Shown piece after piece: positions 45,900-54,787 of a stretch of DNA of 64,000 bases. The stretch's first letter is position 1. Each line of letters begins with the position of its first letter. The position numbers and the translations under genes were made by a program. This DNA is from Mycobacterium cookii (GTDB lineage: Bacteria; Actinomycetota; Actinomycetes; Mycobacteriales; Mycobacteriaceae): positions 992,001-1,056,000 of the forward strand of contig NZ_AP022569.1 of NCBI RefSeq assembly GCF_010727945.1, read 5' to 3'. The notes under the pieces are model-generated. The model was not told the DNA's origin and made no database searches. It was given only the letters and a program-made list of their open reading frames with translations.

Positions 45900-47168
45900 A
45901 TGCAGCGCACTGATATCCGGGCCGTCGGGGATTTGGCCGGCGAAGCGACGTCGGTGCTGACCGCCTTGGTGCGGGGGATGCACGCCGGCATCGCCGGTCG
46001 CGTCTTCGATTCCATCGGGCCGTCGGCGACACCGACCAGGACGATCCACGACGGGCTGACGCGGGCGATCTACAGCGGCGTCGACCGCGGCCTTCGCGGC
46101 GCAACCCGCGCCGCGGGCATCGTCGCCGCCGAGATCTGGGGCGACGAGACACACGACGCCCTGGAGTCGCGCAGCGATACCGTCGCGGCGGCGATCGCCG
46201 CGGTCAACGGCATCTACGGCGACGAGCTCGCCGACCGGGAGAACCCACTGGCCGGTGCGATGGTGGTCCGGCACGACGGCGAATCGATCGCGCTGACGGC
46301 CGATTCGCTGGCGGCGGCGTTTCCCGCGGCGACCAACCGGGTCGCGGTCTTCGTGCACGGCTGGTGCATGACCGAACAGGCGTGGTCGCGGCCGCCGCGC
46401 GACGGCGGCGACAGCCGCAGCTACGCCGACCGGCTGCGCGCCGAGCTGGGCTACACCCCGATCATGTTGCGGTACAACACCGGACTGCACATCTCGGTCA
46501 ACGGCCGGACGCTCGCGGAGATCCTCGACCTGCTGCATGACCAATGGCCCGTGCCCGTCACCGAGGTGGTGTTGGTCGGCCATTCGATGGGAGGACTGGT
46601 AGTCCGCAGCGCGTGCCACTACGGCGCCCAGCAGCAACTCGGCTGGACCGACGCCGTCGGTCGGGTCGTGTGCCTCGGCTCGCCACATCTGGGCGCCGAT
46701 CTGGAAAAGGGAGTGCACGTCGCGTCCTGGGCGCTGGCCAAGCTCCCCGAAACCCGCGCTATCGCAGCATTTTTGAATGCCCGAAGCGACGGGGTGAAAG
46801 ATCTGCGCTATGGCGCGTGCCTCGACGAAGACTGGCTCGACGCCGACCCGGACGAACTCCTGAACGACCGTTGCCGGGAGGCGCCGTTCCTCCCGCACGC
46901 CACCTATCACTTCGTGGCAACGACGGTCGCGCCGCCGCTGCTGGGAAAGATCGCCGGCGATCACCTGGTGCGACCGAAAAGTGCTGCGGGACAGGGTAAA
47001 TGGCGTCGAATCCCGTTCGACGCCGAGCACGGGATCACGCTGAGCGGTTTGCACCACTTCGACTTGCTGAACCATCCCTCGGTCTACGCGAAGCTGCGCG
47101 ACTGGCTGACGCCCTTACCGACTGCTGGCGTCGGCGATACGAGCCGCGACGCCTGCGGCCACGGCTAG
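45900..47168 (+). CDS. Alpha/beta-hydrolase (triacylglycerol-lipase/PGAP1-like)
   Basis: 422 residues from ATG 45900, with GAGGGGG upstream. The N-terminal 140 residues are a helical region (VLTALVRGMHAGIAGRVFDS), then the hydrolase core: VFVHGWCMTEQAW, LRYNTGLHIS, VVLVGHSMGGLVVRSACHY with nucleophile Ser229, and VCLGSPHLGADLEKGVH. The late region HGITLSGLHHFDLLNH supplies a histidine. No signal peptide is visible. Likely an intracellular lipase or esterase. The 3' end overlaps the opposing hydrolase gene by 54 bp, so at least the last 17 codons are shared in antisense. Confidence 0.85.
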   Translation: MQRTDIRAVGDLAGEATSVLTALVRGMHAGIAGRVFDSIGPSATPTRTIHDGLTRAIYSGVDRGLRGATRAAGIVAAEIWGDETHDALESRSDTVAAAIAAVNGIYGDELADRENPLAGAMVVRHDGESIALTADSLAAAFPAATNRVAVFVHGWCMTEQAWSRPPRDGGDSRSYADRLRAELGYTPIMLRYNTGLHISVNGRTLAEILDLLHDQWPVPVTEVVLVGHSMGGLVVRSACHYGAQQQLGWTDAVGRVVCLGSPHLGADLEKGVHVASWALAKLPETRAIAAFLNARSDGVKDLRYGACLDEDWLDADPDELLNDRCREAPFLPHATYHFVATTVAPPLLGKIAGDHLVRPKSAAGQGKWRRIPFDAEHGITLSGLHHFDLLNHPSVYAKLRDWLTPLPTAGVGDTSRDACGHG

Positions 47169-47789
47169 CGTTCCCGCATCGGTGGCAGCGGAGTAGCGCC
47201 CGGCCGCCGCGTCATACACCGCGCCTGCGATCGATCCGTGGTCGGCAGCCAGCTCGGCTACCTCGACCGGCCAGTCGTGGTGTCGGAGGGCCGACGCGAA
47301 TTCGTGGGCCACCGCGGTGGGGATGACACGATCCGAGACGCCGTGCAGCAGCGTGAAGGGGGAGCGTGGCGCGTCGCCGCGCAGTTGGGTTGCCGGGACG
47401 GTGCCCGTGATCGGGTCGGCCACCATGAACGCGCCGGCCAGGCAGACGGTGTGCGCGAAAGCCACCCCGAACCGTCGGGCCGCAATGGTCAGCCCGGCGG
47501 CTGCCACGCCACCCATCGACCAGCCGACGAGCACCACGCCGTCGGGATTGTCGGCCCGCTCGCGGGTGAACCGCACCGAGGCCAGCAGGTCGGCACGCCC
47601 GCCGTCGTCCGCGTAGGAATTCCAGTCCGGGGAGACCACGCCCAAGCCGTGGCCGGCTAACAATTCGACAAAGGGCCGCACCGATGCGCGTGCGTCGGCC
47701 TGCTGACCGTGCCACAACAGGACCGTCGATCGCGAGGGTTTGCCGACGACGTCCGCAAACCGACCGGCGGCGTACTCGACGGTCTGCAT
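47115..47789 (-). CDS. Alpha/beta-hydrolase (dienelactone-hydrolase-like)
   Basis: 224 residues. VLLWHGQQADARAS at the oxyanion region, VVSPDWNSYADDGGRADLLA, nucleophile elbow VLVGWSMGG with Ser91, LLHGVSDRVIP for the acid, and AADHGSIAG for the histidine. Compact hydrolase without lid or signal peptide; substrate unknown. The 3' end overlaps the hydrolase at 45900 by 54 bp in tail-to-tail orientation. Upstream on the same strand is the exported Pro/Ala-rich protein gene, 19 bp away. Confidence 0.82.
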   Translation of the reverse strand: MQTVEYAAGRFADVVGKPSRSTVLLWHGQQADARASVRPFVELLAGHGLGVVSPDWNSYADDGGRADLLASVRFTRERADNPDGVVLVGWSMGGVAAAGLTIAARRFGVAFAHTVCLAGAFMVADPITGTVPATQLRGDAPRSPFTLLHGVSDRVIPTAVAHEFASALRHHDWPVEVAELAADHGSIAGAVYDAAAGRYSAATDAGTLAVAAGVAARIADASSR

Positions 47790-47808
47790 GCCTCTGCGGG
47801 CTAGGTTG

Positions 47809-48324
47809 TTACGGCTTCGGCGGCGCGGGAGCGGGCGCGGGGGGAGCCGCGGGCGGCGCAGGTGGGCCCCCGCCCCCGCCGATCAGCGAGTTGAGGATGC
47901 CCAGCCCGATGCTGGCCTGCTCCGGTGACTTGCCGGGGTCGACGACCGCCGCGTCGTTCTTCTGCCAGGCCTGGCAGCCGTCGGTCTTGAATGTCTTGTC
48001 GGTCGGCTCGATGCGGACGACCTGGGGCTTCTTGCTCATCGCGTTGTCGAGCGGCTGCTTGGCGTCGTCGCCGAGCCGTTTCCAGTAGCAGACGCCGGTG
48101 CCGACCGGACCGGCCGAAGTGTAGATGCCGGGCACGATGTCGGTCCCCACGTTGAACACGCCGTCGTGGTCGATCGTCGTCTTCGGGCCACCGGCGGGAG
48201 CCTGCCCGGGCGACGGCGCGGGAGCCGGAGCAGGAGCTGGCGGGTCAGCGCTGGCAAGACCGGTGGAAAGGCCCCAGCCCAGCATCACAATCGCCGCAGC
48301 GGCGACAGACTTTGACGAGGACAT
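47809..48324 (-). CDS. Exported proline/alanine-rich protein
   Basis: 171 residues from ATG 48324. Signal peptide SSSKSVAAAAIVMLGWGLS with cleavage near ASA-DP. The mature protein starts and ends with Pro/Ala-rich repeats (PPAPAPAPAPSP; PAPAPAPPKP) around a small domain with FNVGTDIVPGIYTSAGPVG, CYWKRLG and GCQAWQK, which holds two cysteines. The core (VGxDIxPGxY) recurs in mycobacterial secreted and lipid-anchored proteins of unknown function. In-frame ATG at 48339 adds five residues. Not a known enzyme. Confidence 0.75.
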   Translation of the reverse strand: MSSSKSVAAAAIVMLGWGLSTGLASADPPAPAPAPAPSPGQAPAGGPKTTIDHDGVFNVGTDIVPGIYTSAGPVGTGVCYWKRLGDDAKQPLDNAMSKKPQVVRIEPTDKTFKTDGCQAWQKNDAAVVDPGKSPEQASIGLGILNSLIGGGGGPPAPPAAPPAPAPAPPKP

Positions 48325-48379
48325 CACAAAAGCCAGCATACGGACTCAGTGAAACGCGCGGCGGAGCCGAATTTCCCGA

Positions 48380-48838
48380 TTACGCGGTCTTGGTGAGCAG
48401 CGGCAGCAACAGCCGGCGACGCGCCGAGTTGGCGTCGGCGAAGTAATGCAGCGCCTCGTGCACCGTCTCCGCGATGGGGAAGGTGGCGTCCTCGTGGGTG
48501 GCCAGCAGGGTCACGTTCACCGCTTGGCTGGGAATGACTGCCCATTCCACACCGGCGGCACTGCAGGAGGCGTCGATGCTGTACAGCAGACGGACCGCGT
48601 GCGCGGTGAAGGTGTCCACACCGGAGAGGTCGAGCACGAACGCCTTATCCGGCAGCATGAAGCGCTTGGCGTATTCGCTGACCCGGTCGACGTTGTTGGT
48701 GTCGACGGCGCCGCTGACGGTGATGACTGTGGCCAGGTGGCGACACTGCGCGCGCACAGCCGCACCACCGCACTCGAAAGGAAGATGGGCGTGCCGGGGT
48801 GCCAGATAGGTGGTTGCGGTGTCCACCGATTCGTTCAT
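48380..48838 (-). CDS. STAS-domain protein lacking the phosphorylatable serine (Rv1904-like)
   Basis: 152 residues with one STAS domain: VITVSGAVDTNNVDRVSEY, then VLDLSGVDTFTAHAVRLLYS. In active anti-anti-sigma factors the loop reads DLSGVxFxDSSG; here the serine positions are Ala and His (FTAHAV), so regulation by phosphorylation at this site is not possible. It may be a fixed-state binding partner or a ligand-binding STAS domain. Position and length agree with Rv1904 of M. tuberculosis as I recall it. Monocistronic. Confidence 0.83.
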   Translation of the reverse strand: MNESVDTATTYLAPRHAHLPFECGGAAVRAQCRHLATVITVSGAVDTNNVDRVSEYAKRFMLPDKAFVLDLSGVDTFTAHAVRLLYSIDASCSAAGVEWAVIPSQAVNVTLLATHEDATFPIAETVHEALHYFADANSARRRLLLPLLTKTA

Positions 48839-49033
48839 GAGAGCGCCCCCGTTCGCAGAAACTATTTCGGCAATATGTGCTGAGGTATGCCCTCAACACT
48901 TTGAGACGCTAATTGCCTACTCTAAGGTCACTGGGAGCAGCGTTTAATACTTCGGTAAGAAACGATTTTCGAAGAATGTTTCGCGCCCGTTTAGAGGACG
49001 AGCGTTCACCCACTCACACACACCTGAGCGCCG

Positions 49034-49672
49034 TCAGTTTTCCGCCCACCCGTCCCAGTAGGTCACGGTCTCTGCCGGGGGCCGTGCGGCGGGCCGGAAG
49101 TCTGTGCCGATCGTGTACGCCACCGGGAAAAGTGCGGCCTGGGTGACCGTCTCGGGTATGCCCAACAGTGCGGCGACCTCCCGCTCCTTGGCCAAATGCA
49201 TTGTCGTCCACACCGATCCGAGACCGCGCGACCGCAGCGCCAGCAGAAAGCTCCAGCCGGCCGGGATGATCGACGCCCACGCCGACGCGGCGGTCAGCAT
49301 GGAGGAGTTGTCGATGCGGTTGTCCAGGCATGGGATGACGTGTACGGGGACTTGGCCCAGCGTGTCGGTCAGGCTGAAGGCGCTGGCGTACACGCGCTGG
49401 GTCTGCGGGTCGGTCGTATCCTTGGCGGCATGGGCGAGATATTCGGCGCCGATGCCGCGGTAGATCTCGGCGATCGCTGCGCGCTTGTCGGGATCGGTGA
49501 TGACCAGCCACCGCCAGTCTTGCGCGTTGCTGGCCGTGGGTGCCTGCATCGCCAGTTGGATGCATTCGAGAATGACGTCGCGCCCGACCGGCCGGGTCAG
49601 GTCGAGCCGCTTGCGCACCGAGCGGGTGGTGGTCAGTAACTCGTCAACCGTTGCCAGATCCACTGTCGTCAC
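49034..49672 (-). CDS. Nitroreductase family FMN oxidoreductase
   Basis: 212 residues. Nitroreductase fold: TTTRSVRKRLDLTRPVGR at the start, IQLAMQAPTASNAQDWRW for FMN binding, RGLGSVWTTMHLAKEREVAA and final PAARPPAETVTYWDGWAEN. FMN-dependent reduction of nitro, quinone or enone groups with NAD(P)H, or a non-classical role, is expected. Its ATG overlaps the stop of the NMO gene upstream (4 bp), so the two nitro-compound enzymes are translated together. Confidence 0.88.
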   Translation of the reverse strand: MTTVDLATVDELLTTTRSVRKRLDLTRPVGRDVILECIQLAMQAPTASNAQDWRWLVITDPDKRAAIAEIYRGIGAEYLAHAAKDTTDPQTQRVYASAFSLTDTLGQVPVHVIPCLDNRIDNSSMLTAASAWASIIPAGWSFLLALRSRGLGSVWTTMHLAKEREVAALLGIPETVTQAALFPVAYTIGTDFRPAARPPAETVTYWDGWAEN

Positions 49673-50625
49673 AGCCCTTTCAGGATTCGGTCGGCGTCTG
49701 CCGCCATGTCGGTGACGATGTCGGCCGCGGGCCGTACCGCGTCGACGCGACCGATCGACTCGCCGACGAGTATGGCAGCGGCCTCGAAATCCTCTGTGGC
49801 GACTGCGGCTTCGTAAGTCTCGATCGCCTCGGGCAGCGCGGTCATCAGCTCCGCTTCGTTACCGTGCCAGCCGTCGACGAAGGGATTGCTCAGCGCCCGC
49901 TCGTTGTATTCGGGCGGCCAGTCCAGCTGCCGCACCGCGTCGTAGACCCGCGTCCGATACGTATCGTCGCCGCCTGCCCGAAGGCCCCGTTCATGCGCGC
50001 GCGGCGACACGAGCGCCTCGGGCGACGCCCAGAACCTGGTACCCACCACCGCGCCATCGGCACCCAGGACCAGTGCCGCCGCGAGCCCGCGCCCGTCGGC
50101 GATGCCGCCGGCCGCCAGCACCAGCGTGTCGGGCGCACGTTGCGCGGCAAGGTCGACGACGTCGGGCACCAGGGTGAATGTCGAGCGGGCCGTCATTCCA
50201 TGACCACCGGCCTCGCCGCCCTGCGCGACCAGGATCTCCGCATCGGCGTCGAGAGCCTGACGGGCGTGCTCGAGGGTCTGAACCTGCGCGGTCAGCGGAA
50301 CCCCGGCCGCGTGGATGCGCTCGGCGAACGGTTGCAGCGCACCGAAAGACAACATGATCGTCGCCGGCCTGCGCTGCAACGTCTCGTCCAGCAACTCCGG
50401 CGAGCGGGCCAGGCTCCAGGTGATGAACCCGCATCCGACCCGCGTCCCCTCGGCCAGACCGAACTCACGCTCGAGCCACTCCGAGTCGCCGTAACCACCA
50501 CCAATCAGGCCCAGACCGCCGCTGGACGTGACGGCGGCCGCGAGCCGGCCTCCGGAGATGAGCGCCATCGGCGCGGACACGATCGGATGTTCGATGCCGA
50601 AGAACTCCGTGAGCCGAGTTTTCAT
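49669..50625 (-). CDS. Nitronate monooxygenase family protein
   Basis: 318 residues. FMN barrel with TEFFGIEHPIVSAPMAL, SSGGLGLIGGGYG, LVAQGGEAGGHGMTA (histidine in the usual active-site position) and LVLAAGGIADGRGLAAALVLG. Class I/II NMO-type enzyme, oxidising nitronates or related C-H acids. Flanked by tautomerase (start of operon, 4-bp overlap) and nitroreductase (4-bp overlap) genes; the three-gene order suggests a pathway for a nitro compound or a toxic nitronate. Paralogue at 27506. Confidence 0.88.
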   Translation of the reverse strand: MKTRLTEFFGIEHPIVSAPMALISGGRLAAAVTSSGGLGLIGGGYGDSEWLEREFGLAEGTRVGCGFITWSLARSPELLDETLQRRPATIMLSFGALQPFAERIHAAGVPLTAQVQTLEHARQALDADAEILVAQGGEAGGHGMTARSTFTLVPDVVDLAAQRAPDTLVLAAGGIADGRGLAAALVLGADGAVVGTRFWASPEALVSPRAHERGLRAGGDDTYRTRVYDAVRQLDWPPEYNERALSNPFVDGWHGNEAELMTALPEAIETYEAAVATEDFEAAAILVGESIGRVDAVRPAADIVTDMAADADRILKGL

Positions 50626-51014
50626 GCCAGCTCTCCCGTCAGAAACTGCGCCCGGCCATGGCCGAACGACCAGTCAGCATCATCGTTCTCGGTGACCGAC
50701 ACGACCAGATCTGCCGAGTCGACCCCGCACCGCGCGGCGAGGTTGGCGGCCACCAACTCGTAGAACCGTTGCTTCATCTCCGTAGAGCGCCGTCTACTCA
50801 CCACGTGCAGCACAACCAGCTGAGACGACCGGTCGATTCCAAGGCCGGTGTCCCACACCACGATCTCGTGGGCCCGATGGGTGCGCACCACTTGATAGCG
50901 GTCGCGCGTCGGCACCGCGAATGCCTCGACGACGGCGTCGTGAATGGCGTCCAGCAGCGTGCGGATCTCGGCGGGCGAGCGACCCTCGATCAGGTCGACG
51001 TACAGCAGCGGCAT
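50622..51014 (-). CDS. Tautomerase/4-oxalocrotonate tautomerase-fold enzyme
   Basis: 130 residues from ATG 51014 (MPLLYVDLIEGRSPAEI). Removal of Met exposes Pro1, the general base of the tautomerase superfamily. A first beta-alpha-beta unit is followed by a second half with VVVLHVV-like strand (SQLVVLHVV) and ending AQFLTGELA. Size fits the fused or cis-CaaD/MSAD-like long tautomerases. It opens the operon with NMO and nitroreductase and overlaps NMO by 4 bp. Upstream frame extension to 51164 has no family similarity. Confidence 0.8.
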   Translation of the reverse strand: MPLLYVDLIEGRSPAEIRTLLDAIHDAVVEAFAVPTRDRYQVVRTHRAHEIVVWDTGLGIDRSSQLVVLHVVSRRRSTEMKQRFYELVAANLAARCGVDSADLVVSVTENDDADWSFGHGRAQFLTGELA

Positions 51015-51231
51015 GACCTTGACGCTAGCCGGATGAGCAGCGGCCGGGAAAGGCCGCTGCACCACACACCTAGGAGTCCTGCCTGCGACAATGCGTCCAT
51101 ATTGAGACCAAGGCACACCGGGTCGACAACTCGCTATCACGCAGGCGCACTGATAGCCTCCCAAACGCCGTCAATTGTGACGATGCGTCGGTGCTGAACG
51201 AAGCATTTCAGGTTCCCACGGAAAGAATGTC

Positions 51232-52464
51232 GTGCGCGGAGAGATCAAGTCCCTCACCGGGCTTCGGATCGTCGCCGCGGTCTGGGTAGTGCTCTTCCAC
51301 TTCCGCCCACTGCTGCGCGACGCGATGCCCGGTTTCCGCGACGCGCTCGCGCCGGTGCTGAACTGCGGCGCCCAGGGTGTGGATCTGTTCTTCATGCTCA
51401 GTGGATTCGTGCTGACCTGGAACTACCTCGATCGCATGGGCGAATCCTGGTCAACCCGCGCCACGCTGCATTTCCTGTGGCTGCGGCTGGCCAGGGTGTG
51501 GCCGGTGTATCTGGTGACCCTGCACCTGGCCGCGCTGTGGGTGATTTTCACCCTGCATGTCGGCCATGTGCCGTGGCAGGACTTCAGTGGTTTCAACGCG
51601 ATCAGCTATGTGCGCCAGGTGTTGCTGGTCCAGTTGTGGTTCCAGCCGTTCTTCGACGGTTCCAGCTGGGACGGTCCGGCCTGGTCGATCAGCGCCGAGT
51701 GGCTGGCCTACTTGTTGTTCGGCGTGCTGGTGCTGGTGATCTTCCGGCTGGCCAACGCCACCCGCGCGCGCAGCCTGCTGTGGCTGGCGGTCGCCGCATC
51801 CCTGCCGCCGGTGGTGTTGCTGCTGGTGACCGGACAGTTCTACACCCCGTGGAGTTGGCTGCCGCGCATCGTCATGCAGTTCACCGCCGGGGCTCTGGTC
51901 GCGGCCGCGGTCAGCAGGTTGCGCCCGTCGGATCGCGGTCGCCGCGCGGCCGGCTATGCGTCGCTGCTGCTGATCGCCGCGGTCGTGGGTCTGCTGTACC
52001 TATTCGACGCGCATCCCCTGCACGGGGTGACCGACACCGCGGGACTTGTCGACGTTCTGTTCGTGCCGTTGGTGATGACGCTGGCGATCGGCACGGGCAG
52101 CTTGCCGGCGGCACTGTCCGTGCGACCACTGGTGTTCGGCGGGCAAGTGTCGTTCTGCGTGTACATGGTTCACGAACTGGTCCACACCGCATGGATATGG
52201 ACGGCGGAGCAGTTTCAGCTCGACCTGCTCGGCAGCGACGGTAAGTGGATCGTCCTCGGCCTGCTCGCGATCATCTTCGCCCTTTCGTCGGCGTTGTATC
52301 TGATCGTCGAGGAACCGGCTCGCCGGTGGATGCGCCGGATGGTCGGCGACGGACGTCGCAGGGCCGAACCCGAGGCCGAGGTGCACCCGTCGAGCGGCAA
52401 GCTGCAGTCGATCGACGGCGCCCACGAGGGGCGAGTGACGCCGCGCTCAGCGCGCGCGGGCTGA
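51232..52464 (+). CDS. Acyltransferase 3 family membrane protein (OafA/YrhL type)
   Basis: 410 residues, GTG start, about ten membrane helices. Opens with KSLTGLRIVAAVWVVLFHF, the AT3 signature with Arg and the essential His; then FFMLSGFVLTW, SISAEWLAYLLFGVLVLV, SFCVYMVHELVHTAW. AT3 proteins move acyl groups across the membrane onto sugars, peptidoglycan or glycolipids. The next gene on the strand, 143 bp on, is an exported-type SGNH hydrolase, the fold that supplies the second catalytic half in AT3-SGNH fusions. C-terminal tail is hydrophilic. Confidence 0.9.
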   Translation: MRGEIKSLTGLRIVAAVWVVLFHFRPLLRDAMPGFRDALAPVLNCGAQGVDLFFMLSGFVLTWNYLDRMGESWSTRATLHFLWLRLARVWPVYLVTLHLAALWVIFTLHVGHVPWQDFSGFNAISYVRQVLLVQLWFQPFFDGSSWDGPAWSISAEWLAYLLFGVLVLVIFRLANATRARSLLWLAVAASLPPVVLLLVTGQFYTPWSWLPRIVMQFTAGALVAAAVSRLRPSDRGRRAAGYASLLLIAAVVGLLYLFDAHPLHGVTDTAGLVDVLFVPLVMTLAIGTGSLPAALSVRPLVFGGQVSFCVYMVHELVHTAWIWTAEQFQLDLLGSDGKWIVLGLLAIIFALSSALYLIVEEPARRWMRRMVGDGRRRAEPEAEVHPSSGKLQSIDGAHEGRVTPRSARAG

Positions 52465-52607
52465 AACCAGCTCAAGTACGATTCCGGGTGGCGCGAGGGT
52501 GTTTCAGCGCCGCGTCGACGCATGGGGGCTTCACCGGCGCGCGTCGTCAAGGAAATTCGTCGTTGTGCTTTTACGATGCCGCTTATACGGGTGCAAGGTG
52601 GTGGGCT

Positions 52608-53312
52608 GTGAAGGTAGCGGTGGGTCATGTCGCCACGGTGGTCATCTCGGTTGCTGCTTTGGTCAGCCTGTCCGGCCACCGCCCCAGCCCGCCGCGGCCG
52701 TATCAAATGGTGGCTCGCGGCACCCCGATCGACCACGTCGCGGTGGTCGGGGACTCCTACACCACCGGCACCGACGAAGGCGGTTGGGGAACCAGCGCGT
52801 GGACCAACCGCGCCTGGCTCACGCTGTCACGTCAGGGCATGCAGGTCGTGCCCAACGTCGCGTCCGAAGGACGAGCCGGCTACGTCGTACGCGGCGACCA
52901 CGGCAGCGTTTTCGAGGATCTGACCAATCGCGCCGTCCACCCCGACGACGCCCTGGTGGTGTTCTTCGGCTCCCGCAACGACCACGGCGTCGACCCGGCG
53001 CAGATGTCGGCCATGGCGCACGACACTTTCGACGTGGCCCGCCGCATCGCACCGTCGTCGAAGTTGCTGGTGATCGGCCCGCCGTGGACGAACGCCGACC
53101 CGCCGATCGACGTGCTCTACGTCCGCGACATCCTCAGCGGGCAGGCGAATGACGTAGGCGCGACGTTCATCGACCCGATCAGTGAGGGCTGGTTCGTGGA
53201 CCGGCCCGACCTGATCGGCCCGGACGGTGTGCACCCCAACGACGCCGGCCACGCCTACATGGCCGAGAAGATCGCCCCGCTGATCCGTGCGCAGCTGTCC
53301 AGACGCAGCTGA
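52608..53312 (+). CDS. SGNH/GDSL hydrolase with N-terminal membrane anchor
   Basis: About 234 residues from GTG 52608 (AAGGTGG upstream). N-terminal hydrophobic helix VGHVATVVISVAALVSLSG anchors or secretes it. SGNH blocks: GDSYTTG with nucleophile Ser50, Gly in VASEGRAGY, FFGSRND as the Asn block, and DGVHPNDAGH with the Asp and His. O-esterase or O-acyltransferase activity on a cell-wall glycan or lipid is expected. It follows the AT3 acyltransferase and may work with it. The open frame continues upstream through the AT3 gene, but that is shadow. Confidence 0.85.
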   Translation: MKVAVGHVATVVISVAALVSLSGHRPSPPRPYQMVARGTPIDHVAVVGDSYTTGTDEGGWGTSAWTNRAWLTLSRQGMQVVPNVASEGRAGYVVRGDHGSVFEDLTNRAVHPDDALVVFFGSRNDHGVDPAQMSAMAHDTFDVARRIAPSSKLLVIGPPWTNADPPIDVLYVRDILSGQANDVGATFIDPISEGWFVDRPDLIGPDGVHPNDAGHAYMAEKIAPLIRAQLSRRS

Positions 53313-53395
53313 TCCGTGCACACGCGCTAAACCGTTAACTCGCGGCGCCTGAGGCGATTAAGGTTCTGGAGCAACTCGATTGCTAGGGGACCTCC

Positions 53396-54568
53396 ATGAG
53401 CAAGCTCCGGTTTGGGTATTTCATCGCACCGTTTCATCGCGCCGGGACCAACCCGACACTGGCGCTGCAACGCGATCTCGAGTTCATCGAACACCTCGAT
53501 GCGGTCGGCTACGACGAGGTCTGGCTGGGCGAACACCATTCGGCGGGCAGCGAGATCATCAGCTCGCCGGAGATCTTCATCGCCGCGGCTGCCGAGCGCG
53601 CCAAGCGGATTCGGTTCGGCACCGGGGTGATTTCGCTGTCATACCACAACCCGTTGTGGGTGGCCGACCGGCTGATGCTGCTCGATCATCTGACCCACGG
53701 CCGGATCATCGGCGGCGTCGGACCGGGCTCCCTGCCCACCGATTCGGCAATGATCGGACTCAACCCCACCGACACCCGCGAGCTACTGGAGACCAACCTC
53801 GACATCGTGGTGCGGCTGCTGGCGGGGGAGACCGTGTCGGCCAAAACGCCCACCCACGAATTGCACGACGCGAAGCTGCAACTCGCCCCGTATTCCGATG
53901 GCGGCATCCCGCTGGCGGTCGCCGCGGTGGCGTCGCCGACCGGAGCGCGGTTGGCCGGCAGGCACGGGATCGGGTTGTTGTCCATCGGCGCGACGCTGAC
54001 CATCGAGGGCTTCAACGCACTGCAGTACCACTGGGACATCGTCGAGGAGCGCGCCGCGGTGTACGGCACGAAGGTCGATCGGCGGAACTGGAGCTTGGTC
54101 GGGCCGTTTCACGTCGCAGAGACCGACAAGCAGGCCCGCGAGGATGTCAAGTTCGGCCTCGCACCGTGGTTCAACTACTTCCAGAAGGTTGCCGCGTTCC
54201 CGCAGATGACCATGCCGGGTGAGCAGATCGACGAAATGATCGACGTGATCAACGACAACGGCGCGGGCGTGATCGGCTCGCCAGAGCGGGCCCGCGAGCA
54301 GGTGCAACGAATGTGGGACCAATCCGGCGGATTCGGCTGCATGCTGCAGATGGGCCACGAGTGGGCCAACCCCGCGGCGACCAAGCGCTCCGCGGAATTG
54401 ATCGCCGCCGAAGTCATTCCGCATTTTCAGGGTCAGGCGCAGCCGACACTGGATGCCGCCGCGCGCGCCAGCGAAGCGCGAGAAGGCTTGGCGCAGTCAC
54501 AGAATCAGGCCGTCGAGCACATGACCAAGAAGTATGAGGAAGAGAAGCAGCAAATTAAACCCGTCTAA
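53396..54568 (+). CDS. LLM-class flavin-dependent oxidoreductase (luciferase-like)
   Basis: 390 residues, AGGGGACC before ATG 53396. Luciferase-like barrel in the alkanal monooxygenase branch: KLRFGYFIAPFHRAGTNPTL, DEVWLGEHHSAGSEI, GTGVISLSYHNPLWVADRL, RIIGGVGPGSLPTDS. The block EHHSAG with paired histidines is typical of FMN monooxygenases acting on long-chain aldehydes or alkanes; F420 use cannot be excluded. An unusual C-terminal extension of about 45 residues is charged and predicted helical (MTKKYEEEKQQIK). No adjacent reductase gene. Confidence 0.87.
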   Translation: MSKLRFGYFIAPFHRAGTNPTLALQRDLEFIEHLDAVGYDEVWLGEHHSAGSEIISSPEIFIAAAAERAKRIRFGTGVISLSYHNPLWVADRLMLLDHLTHGRIIGGVGPGSLPTDSAMIGLNPTDTRELLETNLDIVVRLLAGETVSAKTPTHELHDAKLQLAPYSDGGIPLAVAAVASPTGARLAGRHGIGLLSIGATLTIEGFNALQYHWDIVEERAAVYGTKVDRRNWSLVGPFHVAETDKQAREDVKFGLAPWFNYFQKVAAFPQMTMPGEQIDEMIDVINDNGAGVIGSPERAREQVQRMWDQSGGFGCMLQMGHEWANPAATKRSAELIAAEVIPHFQGQAQPTLDAAARASEAREGLAQSQNQAVEHMTKKYEEEKQQIKPV

Positions 54569-54787
54569 CCTGCTGTTTTGCGGTACGGCTACCGCGAATA
54601 TCCTTACCCTGGCACGGACCCGTAGCTAACTAGCCGTGACGTGTGCACCTGTGCCGCCGTCATCGCATGTTGCGCTGGTTATCGAAGTTCATCAGGTCGA
54701 TTGCGTTCATCAACTCGAGCGCGGTGTGTTTGTTGTAAGGCCTAAATGCCCTCCACAGCGGCGTGTAGTTGCGCGTATGAATCACTG

